Positions 35,317 through 46,500 of a DNA stretch of 64,000 bases are shown in pieces. The position numbers were made by a program, and so were the translations under genes. A model generated the notes under the pieces. It was not told the origin of the DNA, ran no database searches, and saw only the letters and a list, made by a program, of their open reading frames with translations. Numbering within the stretch: position 1 is the stretch's first letter; every line of letters begins with the position of its first letter. The stretch comes from Turbatrix aceti (lineage: Eukaryota > Nematoda > Chromadorea > Rhabditida > Panagrolaimidae), in NCBI GenBank assembly GCA_963969345.1, contig OZ017768.1, positions 7,154,718-7,218,717 on the forward strand. Reading direction: 5' to 3'.

Positions 35317-36542
35317 GGTAGGTTTCCTTCTGGGTGGATGCGTCATCGGATATCTGGCAGACAGGTCACCACCGAGTTGGTGAAATTATACCCTGCAAAA
35401 AAAAGAAGATGTAGTGAACGTAATCTGAAGCAGGAAAAAAAAATACGAGTTGGAACAGGCTTAGAACACTCGACTCGACGTAGGACACAACAATGAACAC
35501 TACGCGTGGCACATGTTAAATTTATACTCCTCGACAGGTGAGGTAATCCAAAGAGCATCGTTCCGATAAAGTTCAGTTCCGTGACGTCGAGTGCACAAAA
35601 CAGATCCCACGCTGCTGGCTGCTGGGGAAGAAGGAAGCGACGAACACCACAAAAAAAAGTCGTCAAACAAGCAACACAAAAAAAATGACTCCAAACTCCA
35701 AAAAGGCGGAGATGGCTGCGATATCCACTGCCACTGCAGGCAGCTGGAATCAATTAGGATGGACAGAGGCAGACAAAGACAAAGACACACATATACGACC
35801 ATGACCATGACCATGAGCACGACCACGATCACGCCCCTTCCGGGCCACGGGCCACGGGCGGACAGGCGGCATCAGATAACGTATGTACATAGCTCGCGTG
35901 ATTCCTGGCACGGACGGCGATAAAAGACGGCTATTACCCAATCACGCTGATTTGGCTTCTGCTGATGGTGCTTGCCCAGAGGATAAATGAAATCAACATA
36001 CACACACACACAAACGAGAGATGATGACAACGGAAGATATCAGATATGTATCACAGGTGATTACCCGGCTTTTGAAGGGCAGATGGAGGCATAAAAGTTT
36101 AGGTTTTTGCAAAACGTGTCTCACGAATGATTGACCAAGCGTGCGAAAAACTTTATCGAACATTCCATCGCCGAAGAGTCGACCTGCAAGTTTTTTTCAA
36201 AAAATTTTTAAAATACAAAATAGCAAAAAAAATTATACATACCTGCGTTATTCCTGTTCCAAGAAGTTCGGTTTTAAACTTGGAACAGGAAATCGAGCAT
36301 TTTCCTGTTTTTAAATTTTTTGAACGTAACCAAACACGGTTCAAAAAGTAGGGGAGGGGGAAAAAAACAATTGCATGCATCGACGATTGCATAACGCTGT
36401 CAAAAATGATAATTATGACTCTGGGAAGATAAAAAAATCACAGCAAGGGTAAAAGTGCCTGGTGTTTATGTTTTAGCCCCACCAAAAAATAAAATATTAT
36501 ACGAAGCGCAGTTGTTTGTTTGCAGTGGTGCTGCGGAGCACA

Positions 36543-36605
36543 TCTTTTTCTTCTTCATCTTCTTCTTCTTCTTCTTCTTCATCATCTTCGTCTTCATCAT
36601 CGTTT
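36543..36605. repeat. TTC/TCA microsatellite
   Basis: Imperfect (TTC)n with TCATCATC interruptions; would encode Ser runs on the plus strand but with no gene context. Confidence 0.85.
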
Positions 36606-39430
36606 TTGCAAAAAAGTAATCCAGATGCTTTTAGCACGTCTAAAATCTTTTTTTTTACTTTACTCGAACTTGGTCAAAAACTAAAAAAAAGAGGCTACAG
36701 CGAAACCGAAACCAAGACCGAGACCGAGATCGAGACTAACGCAATCTCGACGGCCGACGGGGAGTGGAGTGACTCGGGTGTCTGGTCACCCCCGGGGTCA
36801 AATATCCTATCCTATGTTATCCGCGAACCGATCAAGTATCATTGACAGCTTTGCTACTACTTCCACATCCGCGCGCGCGTGAAAAAAAACGGGAATTGTC
36901 GAGTTCTGATAAAAACGGGATCCACGGTGAGGAGCGGCAAAACTCGATTGCAACATAGTACAAGCGAGCAGGAACATTGCAAACTACACAAAAGGCAGGG
37001 AGGGGGGGGGATAAAACAAAACTTCCCAATCCCCCCGAAAAACCGTGGCGACGTCCGGGGCGTGCGTGAGTCGATCACGATCACGATCACGAATCGTGAT
37101 CGTCTTCTTTCTTTTTTCCCCGTCGTCTTCAGGAAGAGAGATGGCTGTTGCCCGCGCGGCGGCACGCGCAGTGGTCACTCTTCTTCCCTGCCGAGGCGGT
37201 GGTGGTGGCGGGCAACGAACTGGTTCGCGGTCGGTCATCGCCACGGGGGCTCGCATCTCTTTCCCTGGTGGATGGCTGGCTGGGATGCAAGGGCAGGCAG
37301 GACGCTCACGCACGCTCACGCTCACGCACGACGAAGCGGAACAGACAGCAGCATCTGGAGAAGGGGGGGGGATGGCCACTGGCTGGCTGGCTGGCTGTTG
37401 CACAACGAGTTGCCCGATCTCCCTGGTCAGCGGGAAACAAAAAAAATATTTAGTAGAAGTTACGGGCACTGCCCCATGGGAGCGGATTGAGGGTGATTAA
37501 TGGCTTCTTGCGCAGACAATTGGATAACATCACTGATTCTGTTGAACAAACAAGAAAATAGATATTTAGCCTCGGACTAAAATAAAAGAAAGATCCACAG
37601 AGAGAGACTGGTCTGGACACAAGGAATACCTATCCAAAACCTGAACACCAAAAAGGAAGGACACTGAAACACTTTGGATCATGGACCAGCAGGGATCAAT
37701 AGTTGGGTAACATTTACATTTTTTTTACCCAAACCAAAAAATTACAGAAATTTTTTTAACGGTTTTTTGACAAGATAACAGCGCCGACAGAGGCTGGCGA
37801 CAGACACGATGTAAATACATCAGGAGTAAGTATTAAATCAAGTCGCCAGAAGGCGAAACAAGCAGAAGCCACTCGTCGCCTTGTCAGATGTCCGGTTTTT
37901 ACTCGGATTTCACGAGATAAGCCGCTAAGTACTATCTCATTCAACGGCGTGTATTTTGTAGTACATAAATATTATTCATCCCCCCCCCCTTACTGACTAT
38001 GTATCTATGGTAGTTCGAACTTGGGGAAGAGAGGGAAAACCCAACCAAAATCAATGCTGTCGGAGGTTACGTTATTGTATGTACGTGCCTGTCTGACTGA
38101 GAATATTGTGCGTGTCAGTGACCATAACTCATTCCCATCCGGTATTCATTTGTCTGCGTGAAAGTGGACAAAAAAGTTGTTTTGTGCTGGCAGACAGTCA
38201 AAATAATGTGATTATAGGAAAAAAAAGTGGATAGACCACGAAAAAAACGCCCGAAAAGATGGACACAAACAAAAAACTGAAATTTTCAAAAATCAAGTCT
38301 CGGACGTTTTCAATTCGAAGAAAATCCAATTGACGAACAATCAGAATAGAATCCCTGAGGCTTGGTTGGTCTTGGGAAAAAACAAAACATTAAAAACGGG
38401 TCCTGGCAAATCTGCTACTAAAACATCAGGGATACGATAAAAAAAAATTCCCACCACCACTTGGATTGTGGTCTAATTTTTTTGGCAGGAAACAAAAAAA
38501 AGAAACAAAATCAATTTTTAAAAATTTTTACTACCGTAAAAGGAAGAAGGAAGAAATTGTCTTTTTGATCAAAAAAAATAATTTCACGGGGCCGGTCGTC
38601 GGGTAGATGAAAGCAGCGGAGAAGAAAAGGGAGACAATCAATGCAAAGTGAAAAAAAAAGAAGAATTCGATTTGACAATACATATGCATATCGACAACAA
38701 CGGACACCACGGACAGGTCAGCTGGAGAGGAGGGTGAGATCAACTCGGTACTACGGGGCTGGTTGGTGGTTGTTGGTTGGTTGGCGAGTGGTGGGGTGAG
38801 TATCCATCCCAACGGGCATCTCCATCGCGTAGCATGGCGGCTGCATACTTCGACCCATTTTTGGATGCAGATGATGTTGACGACGACCGCAGGGCAGGGC
38901 AGGGGCAGCATCGTCCGAACCAAACTGAACCCCCTGATTAGACTCGCTCGCGAATCGAAGAAAATAATTTTTTTTTGTTCTCGACACGCATCGTGTACGT
39001 GTACGTTGTACGTATACGTATACGTGATTGCCGTAAGATCGATTGATTGAAGACGATGAACGACGACGACGACGTCAGGCTGGCAGACAAGCTTCATCGG
39101 CACGAAATCGAAATCGAAATCGACATCGACGTCGACGTCGTCGTCGTTCCTTTTTTCTTGTTCTGGCGAACGAACGGACACCGGACACAATGACCATTCA
39201 AGCAGGCAAAGGCAGGCGGGTTTTTGATTCGATTCGCCACTTTCACTTTGCGTTCGTTCGATAATTAATAAATAGATAAATATTCAGGATTCTTTGCCCA
39301 TGGGCGAACTTTTAAAACGCAACGCGCAAAGTGCGAACGAAGCGCGAAAAAAATGTGTGACAAAAGAACCAATTATTTATCATTGTGTGACAATAGAACG
39401 GATAAAGTGCAGATAAAGACTAAATCAAGG

Positions 39431-39550
39431 GTTTCGACACGAAAATATTAAATATAACAATTTACGGTAGCTAAGTAAGTTTGCTAATTGTTATGTATGT
39501 ACCTTCAAATTGGGTTTTGACACGAAAAATAATTTTTGGCGGGATTTTAA
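39431..39550. repeat. ~115-bp interspersed repeat, copy A (GACACGAAAAT..ACGGTAG)
   Basis: Begins GGGTTTCGACACGAAAATAT, contains 'caatttacggtag' and 'attgttatg', and ends 'aaattgggttttgacacgaaaa' plus 'tttttggcgggattttaaa'. Two tandem copies of the same unit lie in intron 2 of the zinc transporter gene (41003-41222). Shared order of internal landmarks makes homology clear. Confidence 0.8.
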
Positions 39551-40254
39551 ATTTTTTGAGTTTTATATCAATTAAAAAACGCGGTGCCAAAAAATGTTAT
39601 TTACCTGTTAATTGTACTGTACTTTCGGCTTTTTGGGCATGTAAATAAAAAAAATCCCCTTCAAAAAAATTTAGAAATAAGGCAAAAAAAATTGGTAACC
39701 TACAAAATGTTCAAAAAACCACCTCCAATCGAACTTGCGCGAAGGCAGCATAAAACACGCACTTATGACACGCGAATCACCGTTATCCAGAACACGCCAT
39801 CTCTTTTTATAGGCCCTGACGCGTCCGACCCCTTCGACCAGGACGAATGCCACGCTTCGGTGAAAGCGTGTCCAAATCTTTGATTGAAAGGGTTGTTGCG
39901 TTCTGTCCTTTGAGGAAGGAACCGGAAGCTTCCAAAGGATAACATGACTCACATGGTTATTAAAAAAAGGTGACGTAACACAAAAAAAACGACCTCAGGG
40001 CCCCCGCGACGTGTTCAACTGGTCTCGGCACGAAAAAAACAGGATTCGGTAAAATAAATAAATAAAATTTATGAATAAAAGACAATTTTATAATAAATAT
40101 GATACTTACAATTAAAAAAAATAGTGATGGCTTTGTATAACAGAGTGAAAAAAAACACATAAAATATGACAAATTTGTAGCAATTTTCAAATTTCCATCC
40201 CGGCAACCGCGCAACCCGACAAAATCCTCAAATTCATGGAAAACTGATCCAGAA

Positions 40255-42604
40255 TCAGGCAGGAGGCACGCATTGGGCGCAGGAATCCGGCGCGTAGCCT
40301 TCGATCTGGACAGTGGTCTCGTGAGCGCCGTACTGCATCCTCAGCATGGTCGTCGTGTCGCGGAGAACTTCCTGGGCGTTGCTCTTCTCTGCGTCGATTT
40401 CGAGGTGCACAGAGATGGCAATCTTGTTCATCGTCAGCGCCCAGATTCGAAGGTCGTGAACCTTCTTGACCCCCGGGATCTGCTCGAGTGAGTCGAGAAC
40501 GAGTCGGAAATCAATGCTGTTGGGACGGCCTTCGAGGAGGACGACCAGAGCGTCGCGGACAATGTACACCGTTGTGCACAGAACAATCACGGAGAACAGA
40601 AGCGTACAGATGGGATCCGCTACCGCCCAGTTTTCCTGAAAAATAAATACGAGCGTGATTGAGGGCAATTTATGCCGGAGAACAAACAGTTAATTTTTTT
40701 TTTAATTTTTGTTAAACCAATTTAAAAAAATTTAAAAGTAAAAAACGGGGACTGTGACCTCAATGGGACCCACTTACATTCCAGAGAATAAGAAGCGCAG
40801 CGATCAGGACACCGACGGACTGAAGCAGGTCGCCAAGGACGTGGACGAAGGCCGCTCGCACGTTGATGTTCTGACCGTCTTCGCCGTGGCCGTGGCTGTG
40901 GTCGTGGTCATGACCATGTCCGTGATGGTGTCCGTGACCTCCGCCGAGGAAAAGTGTGATGCCCATTCTGAAAAATAGGAAAAATGATCAAAAAAAGCTA
41001 AAATAGAGGGTTTCGACACGAAAATAACAATTTACGGTAGTCTGGTTCAGTGATTGTTACTTTCGAAATGGGTTCTGACACGAAAATATTTTTTGGCCGG
41101 ATTTTGATTTTTGACCTAAATAAAGGGTTTCGACACGAAAATATTAATTTACGGTAGCATTGTGCACTGATTGTTACTTTCAAATTGGGTTCTGACACGA
41201 AATTATTTTTTGGCGGAAATTTTGATTTTAAAAATTTTTTGAGCTTTTTGAAGTAAAACTCACACAATATTGACGACAACGCCCAATCCAGCAGTCATGG
41301 CCATGAGCGGAGCATTGATATCGTAGGTCTGATTGATGATACGGTCGACAGCCAGAAAAACCAGGATACCCGTAACGACCCAGATGAGAAAGACAGAGAT
41401 GAAGGCACCGACGACTTCGGCACGATGCCAGCCAAAGGACATTCGCTGCGAGGCCGGCTTGGAGGCGATGTAGAGCGAGAAGAGAGAGATCATCATGCTG
41501 GCGAGGTCGGTGAGCAGGTGAGCGGCGTCCGTGATGATTGCCAGCGACTGTGCGAGAAGGCCACCGACGACCTCTGCTATCATAAAGAATAGACAGACGA
41601 TTACGGTGAACCAAAGCACGCGTTTTGCCTTTTTATTTGCCACGAGTGATTCAGAAGAAGCCGAACGCAGGCCGTGGCAGTGGAAGACGCTGTCCGAGCT
41701 GCCAGATGTATCCGCGCTTCCGAGTTCGGCTGGATGAGGCGCATCTTCGGTGTACAGCCGGTTTTGGCTTCGGAAATGGTCGAGGCTGAAGAAAGAAATT
41801 CAAATTGACAAATTTGAGCGCAAAAAAATTTTCCCGTTGAGACCACTTGTTGTTTTCCCGTCGGGACCAATTATTCTTTAGAACCAGGTTTTTTGAAAAA
41901 CAATTGAAAAAAAAAGTCAAAATGTCAAATTTGCAGGAAATAAATTTTCGTGCTGAGACCAGACCACACGTTGTTTTCCCTTCAGGAATAGTCAAGATTT
42001 TTTTGCAGAAAATTGATCATTTTTTACGGTGTCTGTACTTTTTACAAGACAAAGTCCAAAGACAAAATATCAGTGATAACGCAGCGTTGCAGGGCACTTT
42101 TTATGCTCAAGACCGAAAAAAGCTGATTTCCCGGTACGTGCAATCATTGATTTTTCGTTGAAATGCATCGGTAAAAGCGAGAAAAACACTGATCATGATG
42201 TTGTGGCTTTTAGTGTCGTCAAATTAATTTCAGTAGCAAAAACGATAAAAAAGCAGAAATCTGCAAAAAGATCGTAAAAAGAGGTAACGTAACGGTCAGT
42301 TTGAATTTTTTTATTAGGAGTTACGTTCGCCATCAACGGTCAAAATTGTTTTCTCGGTCTTTCCGGGATCAATTTGATTTTTATTGTCGACGGAATGGGC
42401 AATGAACGCTCATAGCAAAGATCATAGCATCCTGCTTTCTGTCTAGACAAGTCTTACGCTCAAAAAAACAACAGATCAGTTTTTTGTTTCCACTTGAACA
42501 CAAGAAAAAAAGTATTGCGCATACGCCAGCCAGCCAGCACGAATGCCAACTCACCTTTGATCCGATGGAGATTCCAGGAGCGGTTGGCGCTCGCCGTCAG
42601 CCAT
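40255..42604 (-). CDS. ZnT/SLC30 cation diffusion facilitator (zinc transporter)
   Basis: Four exons (42555-42604, 41264-41785, 40778-40967, 40255-40635) join in phase to about 380 residues. The N-terminal cytosolic region ([20 protein letters not shown]) includes a dileucine-like LL. Six membrane spans follow. The zinc-site HxxxD motifs are intact in TM2 (DAAHLLTD) and TM5 (FVHVLGD). The TM4-TM5 loop is His-rich ([20 protein letters not shown]), as in the ZnT2/3/4/8 group. The C-terminal domain has [12 protein letters not shown] and HLEID. It should export Zn2+ from cytosol into vesicles or out of the cell in exchange for protons. C. elegans CDF-2/TTM-1 are the nearest named proteins I would compare. 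Confidence 0.94.
41003..41222. repeat. Tandem dimer of the ~115-bp interspersed repeat in ZnT intron 2
   Basis: Two head-to-tail units start at about 41008 and 41125 with GGGTTTCGACACGAAAATA. Each contains TTTACGGTAG, 'gattgttactttc' and 'tgggttctgacacgaaa' in the same order. A third, separate copy is at 39431-39550. Confidence 0.82.
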
Positions 42605-43524
42605 ACTTGGTGGAAATTAGCGGCTGCGGATGGGATGAGGGATTTTGAAGAATCACACCGGTCCTGCGAACAGGGAACGATCAAGGATCAGCGAGCGAGA
42701 TGAGGCAGGCAGGCAGCACACGGGCGCTGCAGCAGAGAAGTGACTACTGACACGCGCACGCAGTAAAGACTTCGTCACTTTCACTTTCGTTCTTTTCTGT
42801 TGATTGCGACGAGGGCTACCTCGGCGACCAGTCGGGTTGGATGTCGCAGGTCAGAGCAAACACGCACACACGCAAGCATCTTGCCGGTGTCCATGCGCCG
42901 ACGAAAAACCTCCGATCGTTATTGCAAGCGGTTGCACTTATCGTCAGATAAACAACTACACAGCCTTATCAGCCCGTGACTAGTCGACTGCGACGAGCTT
43001 TTTGTCAGTTGATCGCGAGGCCGAGGCGATGGTCGGATGATCCTGATGTAAGCCAAGTCGATTTTTGAATTAGATAATTTGCAAAAACCGTAATTACGGC
43101 CTAAAATCTGAATTTTCGAGCGCCCTGAAGCCAGATATTGTCATTTTTGTTTTTCTTCAAGTCATGACATTGTGATCAATTTGTGATCAATTGTGATCAA
43201 TTCGTAAATTTATAAAAAAATTATTAGTCATACATGTGCCATTGGACGGCAAAAAATTATTTCTGAGCATCGAACTCGCTTTCAACTGAATTCCCAGCTT
43301 GCAAATCGTGTATACACAAGCTTTGGCATCCTCACATCACAAATTATGCCAAAATGAACACCAATAGTCCCACAAAAGCCAAATACAGCCCTCAACCTCC
43401 AAAAAACGCCTAAAACGGCATTATTTCAACTTCTCAAAATCCGAACCTCTCAACGCGAAAAAAATGACGGACGAGAAAAACTTGAAGATAATATTTCTTT
43501 CACCGAGCGCGCTGCAGGCAAAAA
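42605..43524. promoter_or_regulatory. Shared intergenic region of divergent ZnT and INTS2 genes
   Basis: The 920 bases separate the start codons of the zinc transporter (-) and Integrator subunit 2 (+), so both promoters must lie here. There is a GC-richer patch at about 42700-42990 on the ZnT side. The INTS2 side is AT-rich and includes the reiterated word 'ttgtgatcaa' at 43170-43200. No core promoter element is obvious. Confidence 0.5.
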
Positions 43525-46500
43525 ATGTCCCGTACTTGGGAAGTTTTTGACACGATACGCAAAGGATCTCTGTCAAAAGACATATCAAAATTCACAAACA
43601 ACGATCTCCGACCATTTCTGCCGTATCTCGTGCTCACGGCTTTCCAAAATGAGTGGTCAACTGAATTCGTGAGTTGCTGTTTTTTTGCAGTTGGCATTTG
43701 ACATCCATCTCACGATGATCATTGCTTATTGCTGTTTTAGGATGAATTGAGGCAACGTCTGCTCGCCTTTCCGGGGGGCAACAACCTTCTGCTTCACAAA
43801 CGCGTCTTTGACGAGTACATTCCCAGGTATCCGAAGCACCAGGTGGCTTCTGCGGAGGCTGCGACATCTCAGGAGCGCAAAGTTCTCAACCTTCAACGAG
43901 AATTGCTGGTGCGCTTGGTTCGAGCTAGTAGGTTTTTTTTCTACTTGGAATCAGGCTTTTTTTGGGGTTTTATAATGTAAAAACAGTCGTTTTTTGATTT
44001 TTAGGCCGAAACTACTTTGAACTTTCTTCCACGCCAACCGAAAAACCGAAATCAAAAGGTAGAAATGGCAGAAATTCACTGGAGAGGCCGCCGACGAACA
44101 AAGAAGCCCGCTTATACCCCGAAATTCCGAATTTCACTGTTTTCGAGGACGACGTAAGCCTCGACGTACAGGCAATGCTCCTGATTCTGATGACTTCGAT
44201 TCACGCGGATTTTGTCAATTTCGACCGACGATTCGTGTTTTTCCTCAATTTTTCGTACGGTCCATCGCTCATCGCCAAGGTTTGTACATTTTTTGTCACC
44301 TGATTTTTTTGGCATTCATTCGGGTCCTTTTTTCAGCTGATCATGAACCAGCCCCACCTGCTTGAGCCCATCATGTCCTACCTGGCCAACGTCCATCACG
44401 GCATCGAGTTTCTCGATCAGAACAGGGACGATGCGATCACGATGGTTGGTTTTTGCCGATTTTTTTTTTTGGAATTCAGGTTTTTTTTCAGATTTTTAAA
44501 TTCAAGCCTTCGATCGCGGCTGACTACTTTGAACACTTTATGGGCAAGCGCCAGATGCTACACAACGCACTGACCATTCTGCTGGATCCCCTGTTGATAG
44601 ACAGCAAGAGTTTCGTCGCCTATCTGAGTCGAATGGTCGCTGAACCGTCGATTCCGCTTTCGAGATACGTTCTCATCGATCCAAAACGCATCGACGCTGT
44701 CATGATACGCGTTTTGGCTGTTTCGGAGTATTTGAGGTTGGTTGGGGGATTTTTTACGGTATTTTTTGATCGCAGTCAATTTTTTTCGTTCTGGGACCCA
44801 GATTTTGTTAGATCCAGTTTTCGTTTCTAGACCATTTTTGGGGGTTTTGTTAGTACTTGTTTACGGTATTTTGTATATTGAGTCTTTTTTCGTTTCGAGA
44901 ACCAATTTTCGTGTTGATATCGTTTTTTTTTCGTTTGAGGCTTGATTTTTACGATATTTTATATTCTGCGAATATTTTTTGTTCTGAGACCCGTTTTTTT
45001 CGTTCCAAGACACAATTATCACTTCCAAGCTTTATTTCACGCTTCAAAATTATTTCTTTTGATTCTCAAGATCAGCCTGTCGAAGTTGAGCGAGTCCAGC
45101 TGAAACACAACATTTCCACCGTATCCCCGACAACTTTTCAACTTACTTGGATTGGGGCTCTTGACGTCCAAAACCCGATTCTGTTTAGCGAGTTCCGTGA
45201 GTTGAGAAGCCGTAAGCGCACTTTTATTGAGCACCGGCTGGAGGCTGATGAAGTAGTACGAGTAGTCCTCGTTGATGACCATGGTTGACGCCCGATTGCC
45301 ATCCGTACCGCAGTAATTCGGAGCGGAGAACACCGTGCAGAGACGGCGATTCGCGAAGAAGCGATGCCCGCGCTGACAGACTTCGTGCGCGCGAACGATC
45401 ATATCGATGCCAACGGTCCGGACGAAGTCGTGCACGTTCTGCTCGCCAAACATGTATGACGCGTTTCGCATCCGGTTGAACTGAAAGTTGCAACACGCGT
45501 CGGTTCCCGTCCCTGGATCGGACCACATGAGGTCGAGGGCCACGCCTGTGTCGCATTCTGACGTCACTCGGGGCTTCTGAAGGATTTTTTAAAATATTTT
45601 TTGGGGTGTGGAACAGAGTTGGGCGAACGGTCATGTTTCTTAAAATCAATATTGTTCGCAAACAAATTTGATTTTACCTGTTTGTGTTCGTTCGCAAACA
45701 GATTTTTTTTATTAGACATTTAAAATTGAAAAATTTTCACGTTCGTCCACGAACAAAATTAAATTTCCCAAACACACAAAAATTAAAAAAAAGTAGGGTT
45801 ACGGTTTAAAACGGATTCAAAATGTTTTCAAGTCGGAAAACTCAATTTTTTGTTTTTTTATTCGGTAAAACAAAATTTCACAACAAAAAAAATTTAATTA
45901 AAAATTTGTTCGCGTTCGCGTTCGTTTGCAAACACTTTTAAAAAATTTTTTGTTCGTTCAATTTTTTGAACAAAATTTTTAAATTCGTGAACAACGTCCG
46001 TTCGCCGTTTTTCCTGGTATGGCAGCTTTAAAACCAACTTTTAGCGCGAAAAGCGTGTCAAAAGACTTGATATCCGGCGAGATGCCTCCGTGCATGGTGA
46101 GCACGCTCCCTCCCACGAGGCAGCAGAGCGGGAGCTCGTTGAAGACCTTGTTGATCCGCTTCCAGAGCCGCACGGATCTCACACGCCTGCACTCTTCGTA
46201 GAATCCGTACTGCCGATTCATTTTGACCGTTTCGTGGTTTCCCCGGAGCAGCTGAACTTTATCCGGGTAGAGCACCTTGAAGCTGAAGAGCAAGAAGACG
46301 ATCTCGAGGGACTTCCGGCACCGATCGACGTAGTCCCCCAGGAAGAGGAGTCTCGTATCCGGCGGATATCCGACTTGTTCAAACATGCGTAGGACGTCTT
46401 TGAACTGACCGTGCGTGTCGCCGAAGATGGTCACTGGCAGATCCATGACAATGAACGCTGGAGCGGGGATTAGGATGTCGGTTATCGTGTCGAGAATTTC

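Larger units (their letters stand above)
35317..40254. other. 4.9-kb region without a supported gene; simple repeats
   Basis: Open frames here are driven by simple repeats and lack splice or domain support. Contents include a TTC/TCA microsatellite at about 36545-36605, a (GATCAC)n patch near 37075-37100, an ACGCTC repeat at 37305-37335, and (GAAATC/GTC) hexamer-like repeats at 39060-39150. A copy of a ~115-bp 'gggtttcgacacgaaaatatt' repeat lies at about 39431-39550. Part of it is likely the promoter of the BPI-like gene and the 3' flank of the zinc transporter gene. Confidence 0.5.

Noticed and set aside
36879..37490. Overlapping 150-200-codon open frames on both strands
   Set aside because: The same DNA is open in several frames on both strands because of (GATCAC) and (ACGCTC) repeats and GC-rich sequence. 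Protein content is Arg/Gly/Trp-rich without a motif.
38531..39190. A 219-codon open frame on the minus strand
   Set aside because: Its content is simple repeats: DVDVDVDFDFDF, YTYTYNVHVH, poly-Phe. It has no domain, no splice partner and no conserved composition. Long frames arise here from hexamer repeats.
39584..39952. Two overlapping ~95-codon frames, plus and minus
   Set aside because: Neither has a signal peptide, domain or splice partner. The region adjoins the interspersed 115-bp repeat, and the frames end in A/T tracts.
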